DNA from: Avichristensenella sp031549905
GTDB taxonomy: Bacteria; Bacillota; Clostridia; Christensenellales; Aristaeellaceae
Length of the DNA stretch: 37,319 bases
Direction of reading: 5' to 3'
Assembly: GCA_031549905.1 (NCBI GenBank)
Contig: JAVBPC010000031.1
Span: 1 to 37,319 of the forward strand
In this document: one piece after another, positions 31,637 to 37,319 of the stretch
How the letters are laid out: each line of letters begins with the position of its first letter
Position numbering within the stretch: position 1 is the first letter of the stretch
Program-made: the position numbers and the translations under genes
The notes under the pieces: model-generated
What the model saw: only the letters and a program-made list of their open reading frames with translations
Database searches by the model: none
What the model was told of the DNA's origin: nothing

Positions 31637-31732
31637 GAACCCCTCCCCCCGCGTGAGCGGAAGAAGGGGTTCCAAGGGGGCTAAGCCCCCTTGGCAGGGT
31701 TCAGGGGCTGGACAGTCCAGTGGACTGTCCAG
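31637..31732. repeat. Array of three consecutive hairpins between the AOR-like and YdhW-like genes
   Basis: (A) 31637-31672, outer stem GAACCCCT/AGGGGTTC. (B) 31672-31694, perfect 10-bp stem CCAAGGGGGC with loop TAA. (C) 31708-31732, 12-bp perfect stem CTGGACAGTCCA around a single G. On the minus strand hairpin A is followed by TTTT and then AGGAGG of the next gene, so it could attenuate that gene. Hairpin B shares the CAAGGGGG/CCCCCTTG core and a three-base loop with the second hairpin at 5431-5453. Confidence 0.75.
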
Positions 31733-31788
31733 AAAGCAAACTTATTACCCCCTGGCGTCCCCTTCGTAACTCGTCCTACCGTCGTCCC

Positions 31789-33891
31789 TTACGGCAGCAG
31801 CCCCAGCGCGTCCAGATCGTCCGCCACATCAGCCAGGTCGAACTTCTCCAGCGTAGCGCGGGTCGGCGCGCCGGTCTTCTCATCCCAGCCGAACTCGCGG
31901 TAGAACATCGTCAGCGCAAGCTGCCAGTCTTCGCGGTCAAGCTTCGTGGTGCCTTCCTCAAAGGGCTTGAGGTCGGGGTTGGCGTTGAAGATAAACTCAG
32001 AAATCACATCGTGCAGGTTGCGCATATCGGTGTCGCCCACCTGCTTGACGGTCATCGCGCGGTGCAGCTGAATGCAGCGCTCAATCGCGTGATCGAAGCT
32101 CTCTTCGGTCCAGTCTTCGCCCGTGATGGCGGCCATGTACTGGCTCTCCACCGAAAGGTCGCCGCGGTAGTTGCGGTCCTTGCGGGGGGACAGCGTCATC
32201 GGCCATACCCAGTTGCACAGCGTGAACGAGTCATGCATCACCTGGCGCATCACGCCAAACTTGGCAAAGCGCGCCTTGGCTTCGTTCATCGGGGTGTAGA
32301 GGCTGGGCTTGTCCAGGCAGCCCTCGCCGAACGTCTCTTCACAGATTTCCTTCTGCAGCTCGTAGGGCAGGCCGGAACCGGTGATGTTGACGATGGTGTG
32401 GCACATGCCGTCGCGGTTGTACAGCACGTTGGTCAGCTGGCCAACCTGCGCGTCGCACTCGTTGCCGTGGTGGCGCTTGCCGCCCAGGGGGCCCCATACG
32501 CCCAGCGCGGAAGAATGCAGATAATCCGGCGCAATGTCGTGGTACTGCTTGTCCACATAGTAAGCGCCCTGCGCCAGCGTGGACAGCGGATGCGTGGGAT
32601 CGCACACCAGCTCAAGAATATCCTTGATGAAGGTCAGATCGCCGCTGTCGCGCTTCGCCCAGTCAATGGCGTTGAATTCCGCTTCGGACATGATCTGCTT
32701 CATGAGGGCGTAGTCATCCTTCATGAAATAGCGCAGCGTCGCGGACAGTTCGCCGTAGTTATCCCACAGGCCCAGGTCGTCGGCCAGGATGGCGCTGTAG
32801 ATGCTGGCGTGCATCTTGCCGTCGCCTTCCACTTCCTGGTCCACATAGGTGGTCATCAGCGCACCGTAGGGGTTGTTGCCCAGGCACGTGTTGGCGTGCG
32901 TGATCTTCGTCTCATAGACTTCGCCCAGCTTGGGCATCTTGACGCCGCCGTAGCAGCGGATCGGGCAGGACGCGCAGCCGACCATCTTCACCGTGAAGTT
33001 CTCGGCAACGGCGCCGTGGTCCTTCACGGCCTTCTGGCAGCGGTAGCCGATCAGGGTCATTTCGCCCGGAGGTGATTCGCCCGTATCAATCGGGCCGCCT
33101 TCGGCAGCGCCCCAGGTCAGGCCCGGCTGGCCGGTCCAGCGGGTGGAGCTGTTCTCATACTCGGCCCAGGACTGCGCCACGGTGGGCACAACGTGGTTGT
33201 TGTTGGAGCCCATCAGGTCGGAGATGACATAGCTGTTCAGCTCGCGGACCTTTGCGGCGTCGGCAACCTTGGTGCCGCCGGTGCCGTAGATGGCCAGCGC
33301 CTTCAGCTTCTTGCTGCCGAACACCTTGCCCAGGCCGCCGCCCGCGGAGTGCGCGACGCCGGTGATGACGCAGGAGAGGTTCAGCATGTTCTCGCCGGCC
33401 TTGCCGATGGAGAACACGTTGGTGCCGTTGCCGTGCTTGGCGGCCAGGGCGGTGGTGGTCTGCGTGGTGGTCTTGCCCCACAGGTCCGCCGCGTCTTCAA
33501 CGGTCACTTTGTCATCCTGGATGTTGATGTACACGGGGGCATCCGCCGCGCCTTCGATGACGATGGCATCATAGCCGGCCGCCTTGATCTGGGTGGCGGT
33601 GTCGCCGCCGACGTGCGCATCCACGATGGCGTTAAACTTGGTGAACGGGGACAGGGTGGAAATGGTCAGGCGGCCGCTGCAGGGCGCACCGGAGCCGGTG
33701 TTGGGCCCAACGGCCAGCACGATCTTGTTTTCGACCGCGGCCGGGTCGGTACCCGCGGGCACCGCATCGTACATAATGCGGTTGGCCATGCCTTTGCCGC
33801 CGATGTAGGGGAAGTATTTCTCGCTGCTCTCAATGGCAGCGGAACGATCGGTCAAATTGACACGAAGCAGTTTGCCGGTCCATCCGTACAT
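31789..33891 (-). CDS. Aldehyde ferredoxin oxidoreductase-like tungsten/molybdenum enzyme (YdhV-like)
   Basis: Oxidoreductase of 700 residues of the AOR family, which binds a bis-pterin tungsten or molybdenum cofactor and one 4Fe-4S cluster. The N-terminus MYGWTGKLLRVNLTDR leads into the cofactor domain with GGKGMANRIMYD, VGPNTGSGAPCSGRLTIST and SAGGGLGKVFGSKKLKA. The cluster ligands are Cys 306, 309 and 313 (CASCPIRC), with a probable fourth Cys in DSFTLCNWVWP. There is no signal peptide. AAGGAGG precedes the ATG. It lies between a Tat-signal ferredoxin gene and a YdhW-like gene, the order of E. coli ydhY-V-W, so a YdhV-type enzyme of unknown substrate is more likely than a classic AOR. The metal-supply operon faces it at 35498 onward. 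Confidence 0.88.
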   Translation of the reverse strand: MYGWTGKLLRVNLTDRSAAIESSEKYFPYIGGKGMANRIMYDAVPAGTDPAAVENKIVLAVGPNTGSGAPCSGRLTISTLSPFTKFNAIVDAHVGGDTATQIKAAGYDAIVIEGAADAPVYINIQDDKVTVEDAADLWGKTTTQTTTALAAKHGNGTNVFSIGKAGENMLNLSCVITGVAHSAGGGLGKVFGSKKLKALAIYGTGGTKVADAAKVRELNSYVISDLMGSNNNHVVPTVAQSWAEYENSSTRWTGQPGLTWGAAEGGPIDTGESPPGEMTLIGYRCQKAVKDHGAVAENFTVKMVGCASCPIRCYGGVKMPKLGEVYETKITHANTCLGNNPYGALMTTYVDQEVEGDGKMHASIYSAILADDLGLWDNYGELSATLRYFMKDDYALMKQIMSEAEFNAIDWAKRDSGDLTFIKDILELVCDPTHPLSTLAQGAYYVDKQYHDIAPDYLHSSALGVWGPLGGKRHHGNECDAQVGQLTNVLYNRDGMCHTIVNITGSGLPYELQKEICEETFGEGCLDKPSLYTPMNEAKARFAKFGVMRQVMHDSFTLCNWVWPMTLSPRKDRNYRGDLSVESQYMAAITGEDWTEESFDHAIERCIQLHRAMTVKQVGDTDMRNLHDVISEFIFNANPDLKPFEEGTTKLDREDWQLALTMFYREFGWDEKTGAPTRATLEKFDLADVADDLDALGLLP

Positions 33892-33922
33892 GGAATCGTC
33901 CTCCTTCTAAATGGATTGCGCC

Positions 33923-34570
33923 TTACGCCATCGCCGCCGCGACATCTTCCCAGGGGATCATCGTCAGCGCGCTGGTCGGGCACCCGCGCACGCAGTTGCC
34001 GCAGTTGATGCACTTGCTGGACTTGCGGGTCTCCGGGTTCACGCGCGGCATCGACCACGGGCACGCCTGAACGCACATGCCGCAGCCCACGCACTTTGTC
34101 TCATCCACAACGCGGGAATTGTTCCGCTCGCTGATGCCGATGGCCTGCACCGGGCACGCCTTCAGGCACGCGGGGTCGCCGCACTGCTTGCAGGTGTCGG
34201 GCTCCATGGACCATGTGCCAAAGTTGCCGTCGCCCTTGTTGTAGTCGTCGCCGGGCACTTCCGTGCCGAAGTTGACCTTGTCGCGAACGCGCACCCGCGC
34301 CATGTAGGGGCGGGCTTCGCCGTCTCTAGCCAGCGTGCAGTTGGTTTCGCAGCGCTGACAGCCGGTGCACTTGGCGCGGTTTGCCACCAGAAGGTACTCA
34401 GGCGTCGCATAAACCTCAACCTGTCCGCTTTCCGCCTGGGACTTGGTCACGCCCATCAGCGACAGCAGGCTGCTGGACAGCGCGACGCCCGTGAGGCCTT
34501 TGGCCGACAGCTTCATAAACTGACGGCGCGTGTACTCACGGCTCAGGAATCCTTTTTTCTCCTCAGACAT
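33923..34570 (-). CDS. Four-cluster ferredoxin-like protein with twin-arginine signal (YdhY-like)
   Basis: Electron-transfer protein of 215 residues. The N-terminus SREYTRRQFMKLSAKG followed by a hydrophobic stretch is a twin-arginine (Tat) signal. Sixteen cysteines form four 4Fe-4S sets: CTGCQRCETNC with its partner, CKQCGDPACLKACP, CVGCGMCVQACP and CINCGNCVRGCP. Such subunits pass electrons between a catalytic subunit and membrane partners. It directly precedes the AOR-like gene (31-base gap), so it is the probable electron partner; if both are exported, the enzyme would have to piggy-back on this signal. The ATG at 34570 follows AAGGAGGA by 7 bases. Confidence 0.88.
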   Translation of the reverse strand: MSEEKKGFLSREYTRRQFMKLSAKGLTGVALSSSLLSLMGVTKSQAESGQVEVYATPEYLLVANRAKCTGCQRCETNCTLARDGEARPYMARVRVRDKVNFGTEVPGDDYNKGDGNFGTWSMEPDTCKQCGDPACLKACPVQAIGISERNNSRVVDETKCVGCGMCVQACPWSMPRVNPETRKSSKCINCGNCVRGCPTSALTMIPWEDVAAAMA

Positions 34571-34836
34571 GCGTGCTCCTCCTTAAAACCATGGTCGCAC
34601 AAATGCCCAAGAAAACACAGCTATTCGCACATACGGTTATGCATGGATCTAGCTGCTCGTCTTGGGGCTCCTTTGCAAAAGGCTGGCGCGTCAATTGCTC
34701 GGCACACCAATCGGTCGGGATGGCCGCGTGGGTCATCAGGACTCGGAGTATATATGCGGTTGTACGTACAGTGTACCATGCCCCCATGAGGTTGCGCAAG
34801 ATGAGAATGCGCAATTTTGCGAATTTATTAACGCAA
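34571..34836 (-). promoter_or_regulatory. Promoter and about 190-base leader of the ydhYVW-like operon
   Basis: This 266-base gap holds no convincing gene. On the minus strand TTGCGC (34799-34794), an 18-base spacer and TACACT (34775-34770) form a fair promoter. Around it are overlapping palindromes TGTACGTACA (34761-34770) and GTACA-G-TGTAC (34766-34776), and CGCAA-TT-TTGCG (34810-34821). The transcript would have a leader of about 190 bases before the ferredoxin gene. It contains CTCCGAG, also present in the riboswitch candidate at 35561, and a CCTTT/AAAGG hairpin, so it may itself be an RNA switch. That last point is weak. Confidence 0.45.
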
Positions 34837-35481
34837 TTATTTGGTTAATTTGGCACTAAAACCGAAAACGTGCGGCGCATCTGAAAGCGCATGCCCAACA
34901 ATGACGATTCCAAGCCTTTCCGCGATGGAAACGCTCAAATCGCTGGGATACTTCTTGCTGACAATAATCGGAATTCCAACAGACGCGGCCTTCACCAGCA
35001 TCTCCAGAGAGATGCGCCCCGTCGCAGCCACAACGCACTGCGCGAAGTCAACTCCGTCCATCATCGCGCGGCCGATCACCTTATCCATCGCGTTGTGGCG
35101 GCCCACATCCTCGCGGAAAATATCGCCGCCGGGCGTGATCAGCCCTATGCAGTGCGTGCCGTAGTGCCCCTTGACGGCCGCAAGCCTGCGGGCGATGGCC
35201 ATGGCCTCCCCCATCGTGAACTCGAACTCGCACACCACGGGCGCCAAGCTCTCTACCCGCACGGGCAGCGGCACGGCCTCCCCAAGGGGGGCCTTGGTGG
35301 TCACGGAAACGCTAAGCCCATCCATCGCAACGCCGGCAACCGCATCCATGCCGCCGATCATCCCCTGCGTGCGCAGAAACCCCACGGCCAGCTCATCCAG
35401 GCTTTCCGGCGTGCAAAGAAAAATGGGCATCTCTTTATCATTTAATACAAATTTTACCATCCGTTCGATCATCGTACCCAT
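34837..35481 (-). CDS. fdhD: FdhD-like sulfurtransferase/chaperone lacking the CxxC motif
   Basis: Protein of 214 residues of the FdhD family, which in E. coli passes sulfur from IscS to the molybdenum cofactor of formate dehydrogenase. Family blocks are clear: LDELAVGFLRTQGMI, FREDVGRHNAMDKVIGRA and ATGRISLEMLVKAASVGIPIIVS. Yet the paired cysteines (CGxC-type) normally found in the middle are absent; only isolated Cys residues occur (VVCEFEF and THCIGL). The protein is also shorter than the usual 260 or so. It may bind cofactor without relaying sulfur. No formate dehydrogenase is in the window; the AOR-like enzyme encoded next is the candidate client. The ATG at 35481 has only a modest GGGGGT upstream. 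Confidence 0.85.
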   Translation of the reverse strand: MGTMIERMVKFVLNDKEMPIFLCTPESLDELAVGFLRTQGMIGGMDAVAGVAMDGLSVSVTTKAPLGEAVPLPVRVESLAPVVCEFEFTMGEAMAIARRLAAVKGHYGTHCIGLITPGGDIFREDVGRHNAMDKVIGRAMMDGVDFAQCVVAATGRISLEMLVKAASVGIPIIVSKKYPSDLSVSIAERLGIVIVGHALSDAPHVFGFSAKLTK

Positions 35482-35497
35482 GCCGCATACCCCCGCG

Positions 35498-35526
35498 TTG
35501 ACAAGTTTCGCATTGTATTGTACAAT
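35498..35526 (+). promoter_or_regulatory. Plus-strand half of an overlapping divergent promoter pair (methyltransferase-fmdE operon)
   Basis: TTGACA (35498-35503), a 17-base spacer and TACAAT (35521-35526). The -10 lies within the perfect 14-bp palindrome GTATTGTACAATAC (35515-35528). Confidence 0.75.
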
Positions 35527-35545
35527 ACCTATCGGTGTCTGACAA
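35517..35545 (-). promoter_or_regulatory. Minus-strand half of an overlapping divergent promoter pair (fdhD)
   Basis: On the minus strand TTGTCA (35545-35540), a 17-base spacer and TACAAT (35522-35517). The two -10 elements overlap by two bases inside the palindrome 35515-35528, so polymerase can occupy only one direction at a time. Confidence 0.6.
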
Positions 35546-35560
35546 GTACAGCTTCATACT

Positions 35561-35663
35561 GCGCCCTCCGAGCCGCAACGCCTAAAGGCAACCCCCATGG
35601 CGCGCGGCCTGGGCCGGGGAACCGGCCCGCAGGTATGATTGGAAACAATTATGCCTTCCGTGT
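35561..35663 (+). ncRNA. Molybdenum/tungsten-cofactor (Moco-type) riboswitch candidate
   Basis: Leader RNA between a strong promoter and the methyltransferase-fmdE-permease operon. Features seen: CTCCGAGCC at 35566-35574; hairpin GCC-TAAA-GGC then AACCCC (35580-35594); a 7-bp perfect stem GGGCCGG/CCGGCCC closed by GGAA (35611-35628); and an 11-bp stem AGGTATGATTG/CAATTATGCCT with GNRA loop GAAA (35631-35656), then TCCGTG. The gene context (FmdE, metal permease, FdhD, AOR-type enzyme) is that of Moco/Tuco RNAs. The match is from memory of the motif, not from a covariance search. Confidence 0.55.
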
Positions 35664-35683
35664 TTGAGAAGGAGAGGTATTCC

Positions 35684-36463
35684 ATGCGAGGGCCCGATCT
35701 TGCTTGCTTGTATCATTCTGCAAGTATAAGGAGGTGGCCCTCGATTCTTTTTCAGTGGAACGAAACCGCGGTGCGTTGGTTTGAAGAAGCATCTAAGTAC
35801 ACGGGGTTTCATGAAAACCTGAAACAACTTATTTTGCCAAACATTGCCTGCCGCGAAACGCTGGTGGACCTTGGCTGCGGCGCGGGCCTGATTGACCTTG
35901 CGCTGGCGGACAGCATCGGTCACATCACCTGTGTGGACAAAAACGAAGGCGTCATTGGCATGCTGCGCGCGGGCATCTTGAAGCGCGGCATCGGCAACAT
36001 CGAGGCGATCTGCCAGGATGCGGAAACGCTCAGCGGGCAGTGGGATACCGTGCTTGCCGTGTTTTACGGCCGCATCGATGAATCGCTTTCAAAGCTGCTT
36101 TCCATGTGCCGCGAGAGTGTCATCGCCGTGGTGCACGCCGATGCGCAGGGGAAGCTCGGCCCGACGGACTATCACCCGCCAAAGTGCAACACAGTGAGCC
36201 TCACATCACAGGCGCTGGATGCCCTGGGCGCGCGTTACACCGTAATCGAGGACGCGCTGGAATACGGCCAACCGCTGCGCAGCCTTGCGGAGGCGGCTGA
36301 TTTCGTGCGCTTCTATTCGAAGAACCCGCCGGATACCTCGGTGGACGCGTACCTGGAAGCGTGCCTTACCGTTACCTGCGACCCGGTCTACCCCTATTAC
36401 CTGCCGAACAAAAAGGGTTTCGGCATCTTTATCCTGGGGAGGGATGACAATGCGCACCTTTGA
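35684..36463 (+). CDS. Class I SAM-dependent methyltransferase of the fmdE operon
   Basis: Protein of 259 residues with a Rossmann methyltransferase fold: motif I LVDLGCGAGLIDLAL, then ITCVDKNEGVIGMLRAG and IEAICQDAETL. The substrate is unknown; proximity to FmdE and a metal permease suggests a role linked to metal cofactors or a metallophore. The annotated start is ATG 35684 with AAGGAGAGG 6 bases upstream. However, a second, stronger AAGGAGGT lies at 35728-35735 and is followed 8 bases later by an in-frame ATT (35744), which would give a start ILFQWNETAVRWF. The inverted repeat CGAGGGCC/GGCCCTCG (35687-35694, 35736-35743) brackets that second site. Its 3' end overlaps fmdE by 14 bases. Confidence 0.75.
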   Translation: MRGPDLACLYHSASIRRWPSILFQWNETAVRWFEEASKYTGFHENLKQLILPNIACRETLVDLGCGAGLIDLALADSIGHITCVDKNEGVIGMLRAGILKRGIGNIEAICQDAETLSGQWDTVLAVFYGRIDESLSKLLSMCRESVIAVVHADAQGKLGPTDYHPPKCNTVSLTSQALDALGARYTVIEDALEYGQPLRSLAEAADFVRFYSKNPPDTSVDAYLEACLTVTCDPVYPYYLPNKKGFGIFILGRDDNAHL

Positions 36464-36995
36464 GGAAGATGTGGCGCGGGCCGTCGAATACCACGGCCAC
36501 CTGTGCTCCGGCCAGTGCATCGGCGTGAAAATGGCGCGGTACGGCATGTCGCTGCTTAGCCTGGACCCGGAGGCCGACCGCAAGCGCATCGCCGTGTTCG
36601 TCGAGTGCGACCGCTGCCCCGCCGATTCCATCGGCATCGTCACCGGCACCAGGGTCGGCAAGCGCACATTCAAGTGGTTTGATTACGGCAAGGTCGCGGC
36701 CAGCTTTATTGATCTGGAAACGCGCCGGGCCGTGCGCATCCACCGCAAAAAGCGCATGCACCCTGCCGATGGCGAAGACATGATCCAGTTTTACAAAAAC
36801 CTGCCGGAAGAAGAGATCTTCTCCGTGCAGGATGTCGTGATCGACCTGACGCCGGGCGACCTGCCCGGCCCCCCGTGCGAGATCGTCTTCTGCGCCGAGT
36901 GCGGCGAAGACGTGACCGACGCCAAGCACACCGTAAAAGACGGCAAGCCCGTGTGCAAAGCGTGCGCGGGACAGGCGTATTACAGCAAGGTGTAA
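36450..36995 (+). CDS. FmdE-family protein with C-terminal zinc ribbon
   Basis: Protein of 181 residues of the FmdE family (PF02663), first named as subunit E of molybdenum formylmethanofuran dehydrogenase but widespread near Mo/W genes in non-methanogens. The diagnostic N-terminus is EYHGHLCSGQCIGVKMARYG. A middle part has VECDRCPADSIGIVTGTRVGKRTFKWFDYGK, and a four-Cys ribbon FCAECGEDV...PVCKACA closes the protein. It is thought to bind metal, and may be a metal sensor or insertase; function is unproven. I start at ATG 36450, 6 bases after GGGAGGG; the ATG at 36444 touches that site. Translation is probably coupled to the methyltransferase. Confidence 0.85.
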   Translation: MRTFEEDVARAVEYHGHLCSGQCIGVKMARYGMSLLSLDPEADRKRIAVFVECDRCPADSIGIVTGTRVGKRTFKWFDYGKVAASFIDLETRRAVRIHRKKRMHPADGEDMIQFYKNLPEEEIFSVQDVVIDLTPGDLPGPPCEIVFCAECGEDVTDAKHTVKDGKPVCKACAGQAYYSKV

Positions 36996-37028
36996 CAAAG
37001 CAAAGCCTACGGATAGGAAGGTGCCGAC

Positions 37029-37319
37029 GTGTCAACCGAAAAAGGCGGCAAAGCAAGCCGTTTCATCGTCCCTGGCCTGTTCATCGCGCTGATCGCGTGC
37101 GTGGTCATCTCATTCGGCCTGGGGCGCTATCCCATCTCCGTAAAGGAGTTGGGCGGCATCCTGCTATCCAAAATATTTCCGATTGAACCGTTCTGGGCCA
37201 AGCAGATGGAAACGGTGTTGTTCAACATCCGCCTGCCGCGCATAGCGCTGGCGATGCTGGTGGGCTGCTGCCTTTCCACGGCGGGCGCGTCATACCAGGG
37301 CATCTTTCAAAACCCGATG
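37029..37319 (+). CDS. FecCD-type ABC transporter permease (3' part outside window)
   Basis: First 97 residues of a permease: a basic N-terminus, TM1 at about 12-32 (FIVPGLFIALIACVVISFGLG), the linker YPISVKELGGILLSKIF and the conserved block VLFNIRLPRIALAMLVGCCLSTAGASYQGIFQNPM, which is the family signature (RLPR...GAxYQGxxxNP). FecCD permeases import iron-siderophores, cobalamin or, as in MolB, molybdate/tungstate. The operon context (cofactor riboswitch candidate, fmdE) favours molybdate or tungstate. GTG 37029 follows GGAAGGTG at 5-8 bases. Partner genes should lie beyond the window. Confidence 0.85.
   Translation, partial: MSTEKGGKASRFIVPGLFIALIACVVISFGLGRYPISVKELGGILLSKIFPIEPFWAKQMETVLFNIRLPRIALAMLVGCCLSTAGASYQGIFQNPM

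Noticed and set aside
31720..33075. Plus-strand ORF of 451 codons opposite the AOR-like gene, with another at 33193-34008
   Set aside because: Both are antisense to the AOR-like and ferredoxin genes, whose cysteine motifs and ribosome binding sites are convincing.
34571..34763. Second Moco-type riboswitch in the leader of the ydhYVW-like operon
   Set aside because: Only the heptamer CTCCGAG is shared with the candidate at 35561; the remaining blocks and the GNRA-capped stem are not found.
34563..34814. Small minus-strand ORF (83 codons) in the leader of the ferredoxin gene
   Set aside because: No ribosome binding site, runs into the ferredoxin start region in another frame, and the codon pattern is random; treated as leader RNA.

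Overview
The window looks like chromosomal DNA from a GC-rich, anaerobic, spore-forming (or spore-former-derived) member of the Clostridia. The pointers are an uninterrupted sporulation sigma-K gene with a pro-sequence, the Firmicutes-type infC-rpmI-rplT operon with an L20-type leader, strong AGGAGG ribosome binding sites, an NAD-dependent family GH4 glycosidase, a tungsten/molybdenum aldehyde-ferredoxin-oxidoreductase-like enzyme, FmdE and FdhD. A Christensenellales-like genome would fit, but the sequence alone does not prove the family. No rRNA, tRNA, CRISPR array, transposase or phage gene was seen.

Layout. 1-2718: minus-strand housekeeping and accessory genes (rpsU, a HIT hydrolase, a Cys-type sulfatase, a metal-cluster protein). 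2718-4644: plus-strand orphan DNA methyltransferase and an internally duplicated protein of unknown function, converging on sigK. 4656-9286: minus strand, sigK, an array of perfect hairpins, a membrane diguanylate cyclase, a Smr-less MutS2-like ATPase and, upstream of it, a promoter-RNA-terminator unit that looks like an unidentified structured RNA. 9302-14096: a long near-palindrome and then a MarR-controlled heterodimeric ABC exporter. 14194-17369: a phosphodiester-glycosidase-domain protein, a small membrane protein, and an ECF sigma factor with a DUF4179-type anti-sigma. 17384-20995: minus strand, infC-rpmI-rplT, an RNA methyltransferase and a GH4 alpha-galactosidase; a second near-palindrome splits infC from rpmI. 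21044-26737: a tightly packed plus-strand run with proA, a zinc-finger membrane protein, eukaryotic-type glycogen branching enzyme, a metallo-beta-lactamase-fold lipoprotein and a P-loop kinase. 26736-30912: a third near-palindrome, then tetR with three tandem operator-like repeats, an MMPL/RND exporter and a secreted partner.

30973-37319 is the most coherent accessory system. On the minus strand lies an oxidoreductase set in the same order as E. coli ydhY-ydhV-ydhW (Tat-signal four-cluster ferredoxin, AOR-like enzyme, YdhW-like protein), preceded by an unusual fdhD lacking the CxxC motif. Facing it across two overlapping, nearly symmetrical divergent promoters is a plus-strand operon with a molybdenum/tungsten-cofactor-riboswitch-like leader, a SAM methyltransferase, FmdE and a FecCD-type metal permease that runs off the window. 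The inference is a self-contained metal-supply plus metalloenzyme locus, with uptake and cofactor genes under RNA control and the enzyme divergently transcribed.

Two repeat themes recur. Three near-palindromes of 126-164 bp (9302, 20173, 26736) share architecture and partly sequence. Two arrays of short perfect hairpins (5406 and 31637) share a CAAGGGGG/CCCCCTTG core.
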